From Planctomyces sp. (GTDB lineage: Bacteria; Planctomycetota; Planctomycetia; Planctomycetales; Planctomycetaceae), in NCBI GenBank assembly GCA_005798445.1, contig SYJG01000368.1, positions 1-64,000 on the forward strand: a DNA stretch of 64,000 bases, given 5' to 3'. The notes beneath the pieces were generated by a model, which saw only the letters and a list, made by a program, of their open reading frames with translations, ran no database searches and had not been told where the DNA came from. This document shows positions 37,076-45,918 of the stretch, in pieces (position 1 is the stretch's first letter; every line of letters starts with the position of its first letter). The position numbers and the translations under genes are program-made.

Positions 37076-37720
37076 ATGGCAGGTCAGCACGGGAACGGCC
37101 GTGTCGCGGCATTGGCCGCGATTGAACGGCGGGCGCGGAGTTTGATCGACGGGTTCCCGGACGCGGTGCGAACGTACCGCTCGTGTTGCGACGGTCCCCG
37201 GTTTGCCTTTGATTCGATTGAAGCTCACAACCAACGTGTCTTGATCGAAGAGGCCAGTCAAAGCCTTCGGAGACTCGAAAGCGAACTCCGCAAACTCGCC
37301 GGACAGGTCATGTCAGAACTGCCCGATCTGGCCAAGACGCTGCGCCACGTCACCACAACCTCCAGCTTTCTCGACACGGACGAGAAGGTCGCCCCCGTGC
37401 TCAACGAATTGCACACGATTGAAGTGGAAGCTCACCGGCAACAGGACACTGCCGCGAGCGTGAAAACGGTGACACCCAAACTGGTTGATGAAGGCGACCG
37501 GACAATGTGGACGATCTGGGTGCTAACGAAGATCGCGCATCCCGTGTTCTCCGCGACGAAAGCAGTTGGAAAATCGCCGCAAGCGTGGACGGATTTCGCA
37601 AATGGGCTCCGGTACGAAGGGCTAATGGAAAATCATCCCGTGCGAGGACCGAAAGAAATCAAAATTCACAGGTCTGTGCTCGCCAAATTTGAAATCAAAC
37701 GCCCTGATTGGTTCGATTGA
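37076..37720 (+). CDS. Unknown helical island protein
   Basis: I start it at ATG 37076 after GGGTAGGA, giving 214 residues. I do not recognise it. The first 110 residues are helical with coiled-coil character (LIEEASQSLRRLESELRKLAGQ). The second half (WTIWVLTKIAHPVFSATKAVGKSPQAWTDFANGL) looks like a winged-helix or regulator domain. Position before the DUF1376 gene suggests a role in the element's control or replication, which is inference. Confidence 0.5.
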   Translation: MAGQHGNGRVAALAAIERRARSLIDGFPDAVRTYRSCCDGPRFAFDSIEAHNQRVLIEEASQSLRRLESELRKLAGQVMSELPDLAKTLRHVTTTSSFLDTDEKVAPVLNELHTIEVEAHRQQDTAASVKTVTPKLVDEGDRTMWTIWVLTKIAHPVFSATKAVGKSPQAWTDFANGLRYEGLMENHPVRGPKEIKIHRSVLAKFEIKRPDWFD

Positions 37721-37871
37721 GCCCCCTGCGTTCTGGTTTCGTACAAGCCTGCTCAAGTCATCCCCCAGTCTGCTCACAATACGAAGACTCGCGGCTGGTA
37801 GGTGGATTCGTTTTGTTGAAGATGGCCCTGCCAAACCTTCAACGACGGATCATCGCGTTTCGCGAATGAAA

Positions 37872-37950
37872 CCCTTGGTCCGAGGCTGCTCGCTTCAATG
37901 CGGGGACGCTGGTTGAAGGCGTTGGCAACAGTCTCGGACCAAGGGTTTTT
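37872..37950 (+). promoter_or_regulatory. Structured leader or attenuator before the DUF1376 gene
   Basis: A 13-base perfect inverted repeat (CCCTTGGTCCGAG at 37872-37884, complement at 37933-37945) encloses a 48-base loop with its own CTTCAA/TTGAAG stem and is followed directly by TTTTT. It ends 15 bases before ATG 37966. It could be an intrinsic terminator/attenuator or a structured RNA. A further weak stem lies upstream in 37790-37860. Confidence 0.5.
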
Positions 37951-37965
37951 GCTTTGGGGCGTGCG

Positions 37966-38937
37966 ATGAAGCCTCCCGCATTTCAGTTCTACGCCGCCGA
38001 CTTTTTGGTCGGCACCTCGACCATGACCAACGAGGAAGTCGGAATCTATATCCGGCTGCTCTGCTACCAATGGGACAAGGGATTCGTCCCGAAGGACAAA
38101 GCATCTCGAATCGTCGGCGCGGAGATCCCGGCCGACGTGCTGAGCAAGTTCGTAGAGACCAATGGGGAACTCCGCAACCAACGACTTGAGAGCGTGCGAA
38201 GTAAGCAGACCGAATACCGCGAACAACAGTCGCTTCGCGGCAAGGCCGGTGCCGAAGCCAAGTGGCGCAGCTCTCGTGATGGCACTCGCCATCCAAGTGC
38301 CAATGCCACCGAGATGCCACCGCCATCATCCGTGGATTGTCCCAGCGATGGCTCTCCGCCTTCTGTCTTCGGTTTTCAGTCTTCGTCTCAAATCTCCGCC
38401 TCCACCTCCACAAATGGCGTGAGGGAGGCGGTGGAGGGATTGCTTTCAAAGACGGGCTACATCAAAGCTGGGAACATCGCTCAACTCGCCGTCGATCGCA
38501 GATACATGCTTGAGGAAGTCCAGCAACTCGTGAGCTACCTGGAGGCTCACCCCGAATACGGCAAAGGTGCGTTGGAATTCCGGCTCAAGAACTCACCACC
38601 TGGAACACCGATCGACAAGGGCTGGCCAGAGCCGCGAAATCGTCCACAACGGAAAAACGCTCAACGTGCCGGGACTGAGAAACTGCTGGCAGAGTTGTCG
38701 CAAGATGACATTCGGAAGGATTTGGAGTGGGCAGTTGCAATGAAGATGCTGCAACCTCGCGCACTCCACCAGTTCAACGACGACCCCGACGACTTTCTCA
38801 AGTTCCCAGCGAATCAGTCCACTCTCGCCCAAGTGATCGCGGCGCGAGATGCCGCAATCGGACAACGTGCTCCCACCGCCCAGCCACCGCCGGCTGATTC
38901 GAGCGACCGCACAGAAAACCGGACGCAACGATCGTGA
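37966..38937 (+). CDS. DUF1376 phage-type protein
   Basis: I start it at ATG 37966 (MKPPAFQFYAADFLVGTSTM), giving 323 residues. The first 75 residues match DUF1376 (EEVGIYIRLLCYQWDKGFVP), a domain found in phage replication-region proteins. The middle is a Ser/Pro-rich linker. The C-terminal part (VREAVEGLLSKTGYIKAGNIAQLAVDRRYMLEEV) resembles a replisome-organiser helical domain. Likely task: replication start or helicase loading of the element, by family analogy. Confidence 0.72.
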   Translation: MKPPAFQFYAADFLVGTSTMTNEEVGIYIRLLCYQWDKGFVPKDKASRIVGAEIPADVLSKFVETNGELRNQRLESVRSKQTEYREQQSLRGKAGAEAKWRSSRDGTRHPSANATEMPPPSSVDCPSDGSPPSVFGFQSSSQISASTSTNGVREAVEGLLSKTGYIKAGNIAQLAVDRRYMLEEVQQLVSYLEAHPEYGKGALEFRLKNSPPGTPIDKGWPEPRNRPQRKNAQRAGTEKLLAELSQDDIRKDLEWAVAMKMLQPRALHQFNDDPDDFLKFPANQSTLAQVIAARDAAIGQRAPTAQPPPADSSDRTENRTQRS

Positions 38938-39008
38938 CTCGCCGCGCCCGGTTCTGCTGAGACTGCCACTGCAATCCCCTATCGACATCACAGCACAAGG
39001 ATTATGCC

Positions 39009-39434
39009 ATGACATCCGAAACATTGTTCCCCGATGACCCTCAACCTGACAAGGCGTTGCCGCACAACCGCACGGCCACCAGCAAGCTGGCGGCCAGATT
39101 GATGAAGCCATTCGCCGGCAAGCAAGCCGAGCGGGTTTTCGAGTTCATCAAAACCCAAGGGGACCACGGAGCAACCGACGAAGAGATTCAGACCGCTCTG
39201 AAGATGACCGGCAATTCCGAGCGGCCACGTCGTCACCGCCTGTACCTCGATGGTCGAGTCAAAGATTCCAAGAACATGCGGGCCACGGAATCGGGAACGC
39301 CCGCGAAGGTTTGGGTGGCAGTGTCTCCCGATGAGCCTGCCACCGCGAAGCCGAAAACGGACTGGCCCACGAGCGGCAGATCAAAACCGAGCCGCACCCA
39401 TTTGGACGAATCCGCACCGGACATGATTTCTTGA
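39009..39434 (+). CDS. Small island protein with winged-helix-like segment
   Basis: The product has 141 residues. The region at 30-95 (LMKPFAGKQAERVFEFIKTQGDHGATDEEIQTALKM and the following RPRRHRLYLDGRV) looks like a winged-helix DNA-binding fold. The ends are disordered. It follows the DUF1376 gene by 71 bases on the same strand and is probably in the same operon. No specific function can be given. Confidence 0.6.
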   Translation: MTSETLFPDDPQPDKALPHNRTATSKLAARLMKPFAGKQAERVFEFIKTQGDHGATDEEIQTALKMTGNSERPRRHRLYLDGRVKDSKNMRATESGTPAKVWVAVSPDEPATAKPKTDWPTSGRSKPSRTHLDESAPDMIS

Positions 39435-39455
39435 TAGGTCGGGAGAACTGTCGCC

Positions 39456-39692
39456 ATGAATGCCACCACACTGTTGCCGGCCGCTCTGCGCCGGCCGGAG
39501 AAGATGGAGACGCCGCGGCTGTTGTTGTCGCGGGATGAAGCGGCGAAGGCTCTCAACGTGTCGGTGCGGCTGCTCGACACGCTCACCGAGCCGGCCGGAA
39601 CATTGAAGCCCGTCAGGATCGGGAGGCGTGTGCTCTTCTCGCCGGCTGAACTTCAACGGTGGATCGACGCTGAAGCGAAAGCGACACAGTAG
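39456..39692 (+). CDS. Excisionase-like helix-turn-helix protein
   Basis: The product has 78 residues. LLSRDEAAKALNVSVRLLDTL is a MerR/Xis-type helix-turn-helix, followed by the winged IGRRVLFSPAELQRWID. Such small proteins direct excision or regulate the integrase. It lies just upstream of the integrase gene. The gap to that gene (39693-39863) holds no clear additional gene. Confidence 0.72.
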   Translation: MNATTLLPAALRRPEKMETPRLLLSRDEAAKALNVSVRLLDTLTEPAGTLKPVRIGRRVLFSPAELQRWIDAEAKATQ

Positions 39693-39863
39693 GTCACGCT
39701 CCCGACGTGCCGATGATCGGAGAGACCGAATCTCCGCGCGGCACCACGTTTGATCGGGACGAACATCCGATCCTCGAATATCATCCTCGCACCTTTGCCG
39801 CCTGCGCGGTGTGCCGGACTGCAACCCGGCCCCGCGTGGGTGGCGTTGCAGAAAGGTCTCAAC

Positions 39864-41210
39864 ATGGCCAGCGTCGTTTCTGATCCGAATGGTTATCACC
39901 GCGTCGTCTTCAAAGGGCTGGATGGTGAACGCCATCCGATTCGGCTCGGCAAGTGCTCCGAGAAATTTGCGATCGCCGTTGCGGATCACGTTGAAGAGAT
40001 CATCAACCAAGCGATGATGCCGTCCCGCCCGTTGGCTCGTGCAACGGCTGAGTGGCTGTCTGTCATGCCGCCCAAGATGGAAAAGAAGCTCGTCAAGGTG
40101 GGGCTGATCCATCCGCGCGACGATGCAAACCGAGTCACCTTGGGGAAGTTTCTGGACGCCTACCTGCAACGCCGCTCGGACGTGAAACCGAACACGAAAC
40201 AATTCTTCGGCCACGTTCGGACCAATCTGATCGACGTGTTTGGAGCCGATCGACCGCTCGACAGTCTCAACGCGGGCGATGCCGATGACTTTCGCCGCGC
40301 TCTGCAACGGCAAGGTGGGGAGTCGGAGGCGAAACCGGACACCAAGACCAAGACTCGGAAGCAACAGAAACTCGCCGTCGCGACAATCGCTCGGCGTTGC
40401 AGCATGGCTCGCACGTTCTTTCGCGATGCCGTCAAACGGAAGCTGATCGACTCGAACCCGTTTGAAGACATCGGGGGCGGCCCCAAATCGAACCCAGAGC
40501 GGCAACGCTTCATCGACCAACCAACGATCGAAAAGGTGATTGCCGCGTGTCCTGACGCCGAATGGCGGCTGCTGGTGGCATTGTCTCGATACGGTGGCCT
40601 GCGAATTCCTTCCGAGGCGTGTCTGCTCCGTTGGAGCGATGTCGATTGGTCCGAAAGCCGGCTGCTGATTCACTCGCCCAAGACCGAGCATCACTCCGGC
40701 AAGGGGACACGAGCCGTCCCAATCTTCGGCGAGTTACGGTCGTACCTGGACGAACTCTTCAACGCCGTGACCAACGGATTCGAGCAACCGGTCGATCCCG
40801 ACGCCTGGATTCTCGCCGGCCTACATCGTGAAGCCGCCACGAAAGGAAACTGGAAGGCGGTCAACCTGCGAACTCGATTCGCGAAGATCATCAAGCGAGC
40901 CGGCTTGGCGACGTGGCCGCGTCTCTGGCACAACCTCCGTTCAAGCCGGCAAACCGAACTGACGGAAGTTTTCCCCGCTCACGTCGTCAGTGCGTGGCTT
41001 GGCAACAGCGAACGCATCGCCGCGCAACATTACCTGCAAGTGCTCGACTCACACTTTGAAAAAGCGGCGCGCATTCCGGCGCGCGCTACGCCTGCAAGTG
41101 ATGTTTTTGAGACGCACCGAGTCACCGAAATTGCAAAACCCTCGGAGATCCGAGGGTTCGCATTGGGAAGGCACGCCCAGAGGGATTCGAACCCCCGACC
41201 TACGGATTAG
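39864..41210 (+). CDS. Tyrosine recombinase (integrase) of the 3'-side island
   Basis: I start it at ATG 39864 after GAAAGG, giving 448 residues. The N-terminal core-binding part runs to about 190. The catalytic domain shows YGGLRIPSEACLLRW (Arg I), LWHNLRSSRQTEL (His and Arg II) and AAQHYLQV (nucleophile Tyr). After the tyrosine, the last 55 or so codons read through the tRNA terminator palindrome and 39 bases of the tRNA-Arg gene on the opposite strand (RHAQRDSNPRPTD), with TAG at 41208-41210 in the anticodon region. The gene end therefore depends on the attachment site. Confidence 0.88.
   Translation: MASVVSDPNGYHRVVFKGLDGERHPIRLGKCSEKFAIAVADHVEEIINQAMMPSRPLARATAEWLSVMPPKMEKKLVKVGLIHPRDDANRVTLGKFLDAYLQRRSDVKPNTKQFFGHVRTNLIDVFGADRPLDSLNAGDADDFRRALQRQGGESEAKPDTKTKTRKQQKLAVATIARRCSMARTFFRDAVKRKLIDSNPFEDIGGGPKSNPERQRFIDQPTIEKVIAACPDAEWRLLVALSRYGGLRIPSEACLLRWSDVDWSESRLLIHSPKTEHHSGKGTRAVPIFGELRSYLDELFNAVTNGFEQPVDPDAWILAGLHREAATKGNWKAVNLRTRFAKIIKRAGLATWPRLWHNLRSSRQTELTEVFPAHVVSAWLGNSERIAAQHYLQVLDSHFEKAARIPARATPASDVFETHRVTEIAKPSEIRGFALGRHAQRDSNPRPTD
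41134..41158 (-). terminator. Terminator of the tRNA-Arg gene
   Basis: On the minus strand AACCCTCGGA-TC-TCCGAGGGTT is followed by TTGCAA, 14 bases beyond the tRNA 3' end. The same palindrome is duplicated at the left attachment site (about 35351-35372). Confidence 0.65.
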
Positions 41211-41245
41211 AAATCCGTTGCTCTATCCAACTGAGCTATGGGCAC
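41172..41245 (-). tRNA. tRNA-Arg (anticodon UCU)
   Basis: The minus strand folds as a tRNA: acceptor GTGCCCA with TGGGCGT (two G-U pairs), D-arm GCTCAGTTGGATAGAGC, anticodon stem CGGAT/ATCCG around loop TTCTAAT-like sequence with TCT, and T-arm GGGGGTTCGAATCCCTC. CCA is not fully encoded. It is the target of two different integrated elements, one on each side. Confidence 0.9.
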
Positions 41246-41347
41246 AAATGACTGTAAATTAGGTATTTATTGCGTTTCTCGGAACTCCCGATAAGATGCG
41301 ACTACTCCCAGAACTACTCCCGAACGCTTGGACGGAGACCGAACGCA

Positions 41348-42523
41348 ATGCCAACCACGCGACAGACCAAAAAGGGGAAGAAACCATACGCTGACTTTCC
41401 TTTGCGACGACACGCCACCGGGCAGTGGTGCAAGAAGATTCGCCAAAAACTGCACTACTTCGGAGTCGATCCCGATGCCGCACTCCGCAAGTATTTGGAA
41501 CAACGGGACGATCTGCAAGCGGGACGGACGCCGCGAGTTCAAAGCGAAGGGCTGACCGTTCGTGAGTTGTGCAATCGGTTCCTGACGCAAAAGAAGACGA
41601 TGGTGGACAGCGGCGAACTGAGTCCCCGTACCTTCGGCGACTACTACGCCACGGGTGAGCGGCTTTGCGAGACGTTCGGCAAGACGCGGCTTGTGAGCGA
41701 CCTTGCGACAGACGACTTTGAACGGCTGCGAGCGGGCTTTGCCAAGACGCGGGGGTTGGTGGGAGTAGCCAACGCGGTTCGGAATGTGCGGATCGTCTTC
41801 AAGTACGCCTACGACGCCGGATTGATCCAACAGCCAGTTCGATTCGGCCCCGGCTTCAAGACGCCTTCCAAGTCGAAATTGCGAAAAGAACGGCAGGCCA
41901 AGCCAGTACGGATGTTTGACGCCACCGAGGTGCGCTCTCTGATCGACACCGCCGAGCAACCGCTCAAGGCGATGATCTTGCTGGCGGTCAACTGCGGGTT
42001 CGGTCAGAGCGACATTGCCAATCTGCCGAAGACGGCGATTGACCTCTCGGCCGGCTGGGTGGACTACCCCCGTCCGAAAACTGCGATCGCGCGCCGTTGC
42101 CCCTTGTGGCCGGAGACGATCAAGGCCGTGGGCGAGGCCATCGCGAAGCGACCGGCCGCGAAGCTCGAAGACGACGACGGCATGGCATTCCTGACCAAAT
42201 ACGGACAACGCTGGGTGCGAATAGGTCCGAACTCCCCGATTGATTCGGTCGGGTTGCAGTTCGGGAAGCTGGTCAAGCAACTCAAACTTGAACGCGACGG
42301 ACGTAGCTTCTATGCCTTTCGGCACACGTTCGCGACCATCGCCGGAGAATCCCGCGACCAAGTGGCCGTCAATCACGTCATGGGACACAGCGGCGGAGCG
42401 GCGGACGACATTCCCGGCCGATACCGCGAACGGATTTCCGACGAACGGCTCGTGGGTGTTGTCGAGCACGTCCGCAAGTGGTTGTTTCCGGCAAAGAAAT
42501 CAAAGCAGGAGACTGGCACATGA
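41348..42523 (+). CDS. Atypical tyrosine recombinase of the satellite-like element
   Basis: I start it at ATG 41348 (MPTTRQTKKGKKPYADFPL), about 100 bases from the tRNA, giving 391 residues. The core-binding domain spans about 75-180. The usual first arginine box (GLRxxE) reads NCGFGQSDIANL, without arginine. The second box reads FYAFRHTFATIAG, with Tyr where His is usual. The likely nucleophile is in PGRYRERI. Similar boxes occur in a subgroup of planctomycete recombinases as I recall them, so it may still be active. It overlaps the next gene by 4 bases. Confidence 0.82.
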   Translation: MPTTRQTKKGKKPYADFPLRRHATGQWCKKIRQKLHYFGVDPDAALRKYLEQRDDLQAGRTPRVQSEGLTVRELCNRFLTQKKTMVDSGELSPRTFGDYYATGERLCETFGKTRLVSDLATDDFERLRAGFAKTRGLVGVANAVRNVRIVFKYAYDAGLIQQPVRFGPGFKTPSKSKLRKERQAKPVRMFDATEVRSLIDTAEQPLKAMILLAVNCGFGQSDIANLPKTAIDLSAGWVDYPRPKTAIARRCPLWPETIKAVGEAIAKRPAAKLEDDDGMAFLTKYGQRWVRIGPNSPIDSVGLQFGKLVKQLKLERDGRSFYAFRHTFATIAGESRDQVAVNHVMGHSGGAADDIPGRYRERISDERLVGVVEHVRKWLFPAKKSKQETGT

Positions 42524-43206
42524 ACGCAACGGATGCAAAGCGGATTCTTGATCTGTCGCGACAGTGGCAAGACACCCGCTGCTGGCTGTCGGCATTCCAT
42601 CACGCGGACCTCTGCCGCGAGTACGAGTCTAAGGGATTTGCCATCGCTAATGTCCATCCAGACTTGTCTCGACAAAAATTTGAACGAGCAACGCAAGCTC
42701 GACAATTCGTTGATGCTCGCCATGCTGAACTTTGTGAATTGGAGAACCTTCTCCGAGATCACGCGCCGAAGTTGTTCGGACTGATCCCGGTCGAAATCAA
42801 CTTCTGGAATTCGCCGCCGACAGATTTCTCGCCGTGGCTGAATGCGATGCGTCGAATCGAAGCCGAGATTCTGGTGCTTGTGCATGAATTCATTGAGAAC
42901 TCCGAAGCAGCGGAAAAGACGCCGCCAGTACCGGCAGGAACACCATCAGGTGAGGTTGTTGATGTTGCCGGAATGATCGAAAAACTATCGGTTCTGTTTG
43001 GCGACAGCGGCGGCAAGATGCTGCACGTCATCAACAACAGCGAATTGAGCGCAGACCAAAAACTGAAAGCGATGGAACGCATCGACAAGCCGTTGATGGC
43101 GAGCATTAAGTCCTCTGTGAAACTTGGCAAAGCTTTGAATGTCAGCGGTCAGGCGGTTCGCGACACGGATTGGTGGAAGGATCGCAAAAAACGGACGCAA
43201 GAATAG
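42520..43206 (+). CDS. Unknown element protein coupled to the recombinase
   Basis: ATG 42520 overlaps the recombinase stop (ATGA), giving 228 residues. There is no family I recognise. It is mostly helical (QKFERATQARQFVDARHAELCELENLL). The C-terminal KLKAMERIDKPLMASIKSSVKLGKALNVSGQAVRDTDWW may contain a helix-turn-helix. It could act with the recombinase as a directionality or regulatory factor, but that rests only on coupling. The next 133 bases (43207-43339) hold no clear gene. Confidence 0.55.
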   Translation: MNATDAKRILDLSRQWQDTRCWLSAFHHADLCREYESKGFAIANVHPDLSRQKFERATQARQFVDARHAELCELENLLRDHAPKLFGLIPVEINFWNSPPTDFSPWLNAMRRIEAEILVLVHEFIENSEAAEKTPPVPAGTPSGEVVDVAGMIEKLSVLFGDSGGKMLHVINNSELSADQKLKAMERIDKPLMASIKSSVKLGKALNVSGQAVRDTDWWKDRKKRTQE

Positions 43207-43339
43207 GCCGCAACTTGCGGCGCGGTTGCGGCTTCAACGAATTCTTTGAGCGTTTTCGTTGGGGAATTGCAGGATTTCAAAAGATTCGCTTGCGGAAATG
43301 GTTGCGGATTCATCTTCGGCTGAAAGGCCAAGGTGAAGT

Positions 43340-43525
43340 ATGTCCGAACCACAAGCGACCCCGCTGGATGCCGCCGCCGCGTGCGTGAAGATGCTATCGG
43401 CGGCCGATGCACTGCTCGACGCCGCTGATCGGCTGCGATCACGCCGCGATGAATTGCTCGCGGTAATCACTCCCGCCACGTCCGTCCCCGTCAATCGCCA
43501 ACAGCGGCAGGCGGTGACGAAGTGA
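43340..43525 (+). CDS. Small element protein, unknown
   Basis: The product has 61 residues and is helical (AAAACVKMLSAADALLDAADRLRSRRDELLAVI). It starts at ATG 43340 after AAGG and overlaps the following gene start by 4 bases, which supports that it is real. Function unknown. Confidence 0.5.
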   Translation: MSEPQATPLDAAAACVKMLSAADALLDAADRLRSRRDELLAVITPATSVPVNRQQRQAVTK

Positions 43526-43767
43526 CCACACGCTACCGCACACCGCCTGATGTCGCGGAACAGTACGGAGTCAACGCCGGCAAGGTGCTCGGCTGGATTC
43601 GCACTGGCGAACTCCGCGCCACAAACGTCGCCGCGAATCTACTCGGCCGTCCGCGCTGGCGTATCTCGCCCGCTGACCTCGCCGTTTTCGAGCAACGCCG
43701 ATCGGCGATCACGCCGCCCAAGTCACGACCGAGGCGAAAAGCCGTCGGAGTCATCGAGTTTTTCTAG
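43522..43767 (+). CDS. Excisionase-like helix-turn-helix protein
   Basis: GTG 43522 overlaps the previous stop, giving 81 residues. It has a MerR/Xis-like fold: TPPDVAEQYGVNAGKVLGWIRTGEL then RPRWRISPADLAVFEQRR. It is likely the excision factor or the transcriptional switch of the element. It lies 72 bases before the primase gene. Confidence 0.7.
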   Translation: MTTRYRTPPDVAEQYGVNAGKVLGWIRTGELRATNVAANLLGRPRWRISPADLAVFEQRRSAITPPKSRPRRKAVGVIEFF

Positions 43768-43839
43768 CCCACCAAAAGCGACGGCACCGTGTCATCGGTG
43801 CCGTCAGCAAGTCCCCGTAATCAGGACGGAGCCAAGCGG

Positions 43840-45918
43840 ATGGATTCTACAGCCGATTTATTGAGACACCATCTCGCCGAACTTCGCGCGAGTGGCCTCT
43901 CCGATGAGACCATTCTCGCGAGCGGTATTCAGTCGGAAACGAGCCACGCGGCCCTTCGGCAGATTCTCAATTGGCCAGCGATGCCGAAACGCATGGCGTC
44001 CGGCATCGTCTTCCGCTTCCGCGATTCTGTCGGCAACCTGAATGGCTACGCGCGCTTCAAACCAGACACGCCGCGAAAAGATCGAAACGGGAAGCCGATC
44101 AAGTATGAGAGTCCGCGCGGACAACCGAATCACGTCTACATCCCGCCTGGCACCGTAGCAGCACTCTCCGATTCGTCCGTCACGCTGCTGGCCACGGAAG
44201 GCGAAAAGAAATCGCTTGCCGCCGATCAAGCTGGCTTCAAATGTCTCGGACTGGTTGGCGTTTTCGGTTGGAAAGATTCCAAGCGAGAACGGTTGATCCC
44301 GGATTTGGAATTGATCGAATGGAAAGGCCGGCAAGTTCGCATCGTCTTCGATTCCGACATCACCTCGAATCTGAATGTTCTGGACGCAGAATGTCGTCTT
44401 GCCGCACAACTCACCAATCACGGCGCGATCGTCAAAGTCATTCGACTGCCTGACGGCCCCAACGGCGAGAAGCTGGGACTGGATGATTTTCTCGTCATGC
44501 ACGGCGTCGATAAATTGTGGGAACTCATCAATGTCGCAGAGCCACCGGCCGCCGTTGATTCAGGAACTGCGAAAGCTGACGCGAGCCAAATAGATTCAAT
44601 GTCCGAAGCTCGGCGCATGGTCGCAGCGACAGCGACGCACAAAGAGGGTCGAGAAGAGTTACAGCGACTTCATTCGTTCCGAGGATCATGGTGGTGGCAC
44701 ACCGGGACTCACTACCGAGAAGAAGCCGAATCCGACCTTGAAGCGAAGCTGATTCATTTTCTTGATGCGACGTTTTTCAAACTCACCAAGACCGCCGTGG
44801 CGAATGTCCTGCTGTGCCTGAAGGCCGAAACCAACGTCAACGCACATCGCGAAATGCCGACATGGCTCGATGGAACGACCGGTGGGAATTGGCTCGCGAT
44901 GAAGAATGGAATTCTCGACATTGCAGCTCTGCTCAAGGGTAGAACTGATGTGCTCGTACCGCACACGCCGCGATATTTCTCCGCCAACGTCCTGCCCTAT
45001 GACTTCGATCCGTCGGCTGAATGCCCGAAGTGGCTTTCGTTTTTGGATCGCAATCTTGAGGGGGATCAAGAACGAATCGCCCTTCTGCAAGAGTTCTCCG
45101 GCTACTGCTTGTCCCCCGGCCTCACGGCTCACAAGTTTCTGTTTCACGAGGGGGAGGGTGCCAACGGCAAGAGCGTGGCGTGTGCTGTGCTCACGGCCAT
45201 GCTCGGCACGGCCAACGTCTCATCGGTCCCTCTTGAGCAGTTCGGCGAACGCTTCGCTCTCTATCCGACGCTCGGCAAGCTGGCCAACGTCGCCAGCGAA
45301 ATCGGCGAGATCGACAAGGTAGCAGAAGGCATCCTCAAATCGTTCACGTCGGGCGACGGCATCCAGTTCGACCGGAAGCATCGTGACCCGATTACAGCGA
45401 GGCCAACAGCCAAGCTGGTGTTCGCCAGCAACAACCGGCCTCGGTTCAGCGACAAGAGCGGCGGCTTGTGGCGGCGAATGATTCTGATGCCGTGGCGCGT
45501 CGTCATCCCCGAAGCGGATCGGGTGCGCGGGATGGACTCGCCGCAGTGGTGGCAGGATCAAGGTGAACTCCCAGGCATACTACTTTGGGCGATCGCAGGA
45601 CTCTGGCAATTGGAGCAGCAAGGCGGCTTCACCAAGTCGGCAGTCTGCGAGGCGGCACTCGCCGAGTACCGCGCCGAATCAAACCCCGCGCGGCTATTTC
45701 TGGACGAGCGATTCAAGTTTGATTGTGAATCGTGGGTGATCTGCGAGGACGTCTACAAGCCGTACACCGAGTGGTCGAAATCAAACGGCTTTCTGCCGTT
45801 GTCGGCTGCGACTTTCGGCCACGAAATCCGGCGAGCGTTTCCGAAAGTCGAACGACGCTGGAAGTTGGCCAACGGCGAACGGTTCACCGCCTATTTTGGG
45901 TTGGCCAAGGTGCAATGA
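43840..45918 (+). CDS. DUF3854 / D5-type primase-helicase
   Basis: I start it at ATG 43840 after AGGACGGAG, giving 692 residues; GTG 43789 is upstream in frame. The first third has the DUF3854 TOPRIM-like motifs LLATEGEKKSLAADQAG and VRIVFDSDI. The C-terminal part is a D5/P4-type superfamily 3 helicase with Walker A GEGANGKSV and the sensor LVFASNNRPRF. Together these start and drive replication of phages, plasmids and P4-like satellites. The gene stop lies inside the first iteron downstream. Confidence 0.88.
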   Translation: MDSTADLLRHHLAELRASGLSDETILASGIQSETSHAALRQILNWPAMPKRMASGIVFRFRDSVGNLNGYARFKPDTPRKDRNGKPIKYESPRGQPNHVYIPPGTVAALSDSSVTLLATEGEKKSLAADQAGFKCLGLVGVFGWKDSKRERLIPDLELIEWKGRQVRIVFDSDITSNLNVLDAECRLAAQLTNHGAIVKVIRLPDGPNGEKLGLDDFLVMHGVDKLWELINVAEPPAAVDSGTAKADASQIDSMSEARRMVAATATHKEGREELQRLHSFRGSWWWHTGTHYREEAESDLEAKLIHFLDATFFKLTKTAVANVLLCLKAETNVNAHREMPTWLDGTTGGNWLAMKNGILDIAALLKGRTDVLVPHTPRYFSANVLPYDFDPSAECPKWLSFLDRNLEGDQERIALLQEFSGYCLSPGLTAHKFLFHEGEGANGKSVACAVLTAMLGTANVSSVPLEQFGERFALYPTLGKLANVASEIGEIDKVAEGILKSFTSGDGIQFDRKHRDPITARPTAKLVFASNNRPRFSDKSGGLWRRMILMPWRVVIPEADRVRGMDSPQWWQDQGELPGILLWAIAGLWQLEQQGGFTKSAVCEAALAEYRAESNPARLFLDERFKFDCESWVICEDVYKPYTEWSKSNGFLPLSAATFGHEIRRAFPKVERRWKLANGERFTAYFGLAKVQ

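Larger units (their letters stand above)
35387..41210. mobile_element. Integrated island on the 3' side of tRNA-Arg
   Basis: Bounded by a tRNA-Arg 3' fragment (35387-35405) and the intact tRNA (41172-41245). It carries a tyrosine integrase at the tRNA end, an excisionase-like protein, a DUF1376 replication-type protein, small DNA-binding proteins and a membrane protein. No structural phage genes are visible. It is probably an integrative element or a reduced prophage. The stretch 35406-35789 holds no gene I can support; a short frame there (LILVDDDAGLAMIVAAWPML) may be a gene remnant. Confidence 0.6.

Noticed and set aside
39381-40694. A 437-codon minus-strand open frame opposite the first integrase
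   Set aside because: The plus strand encodes all recombinase boxes; the minus frame is compositional only.
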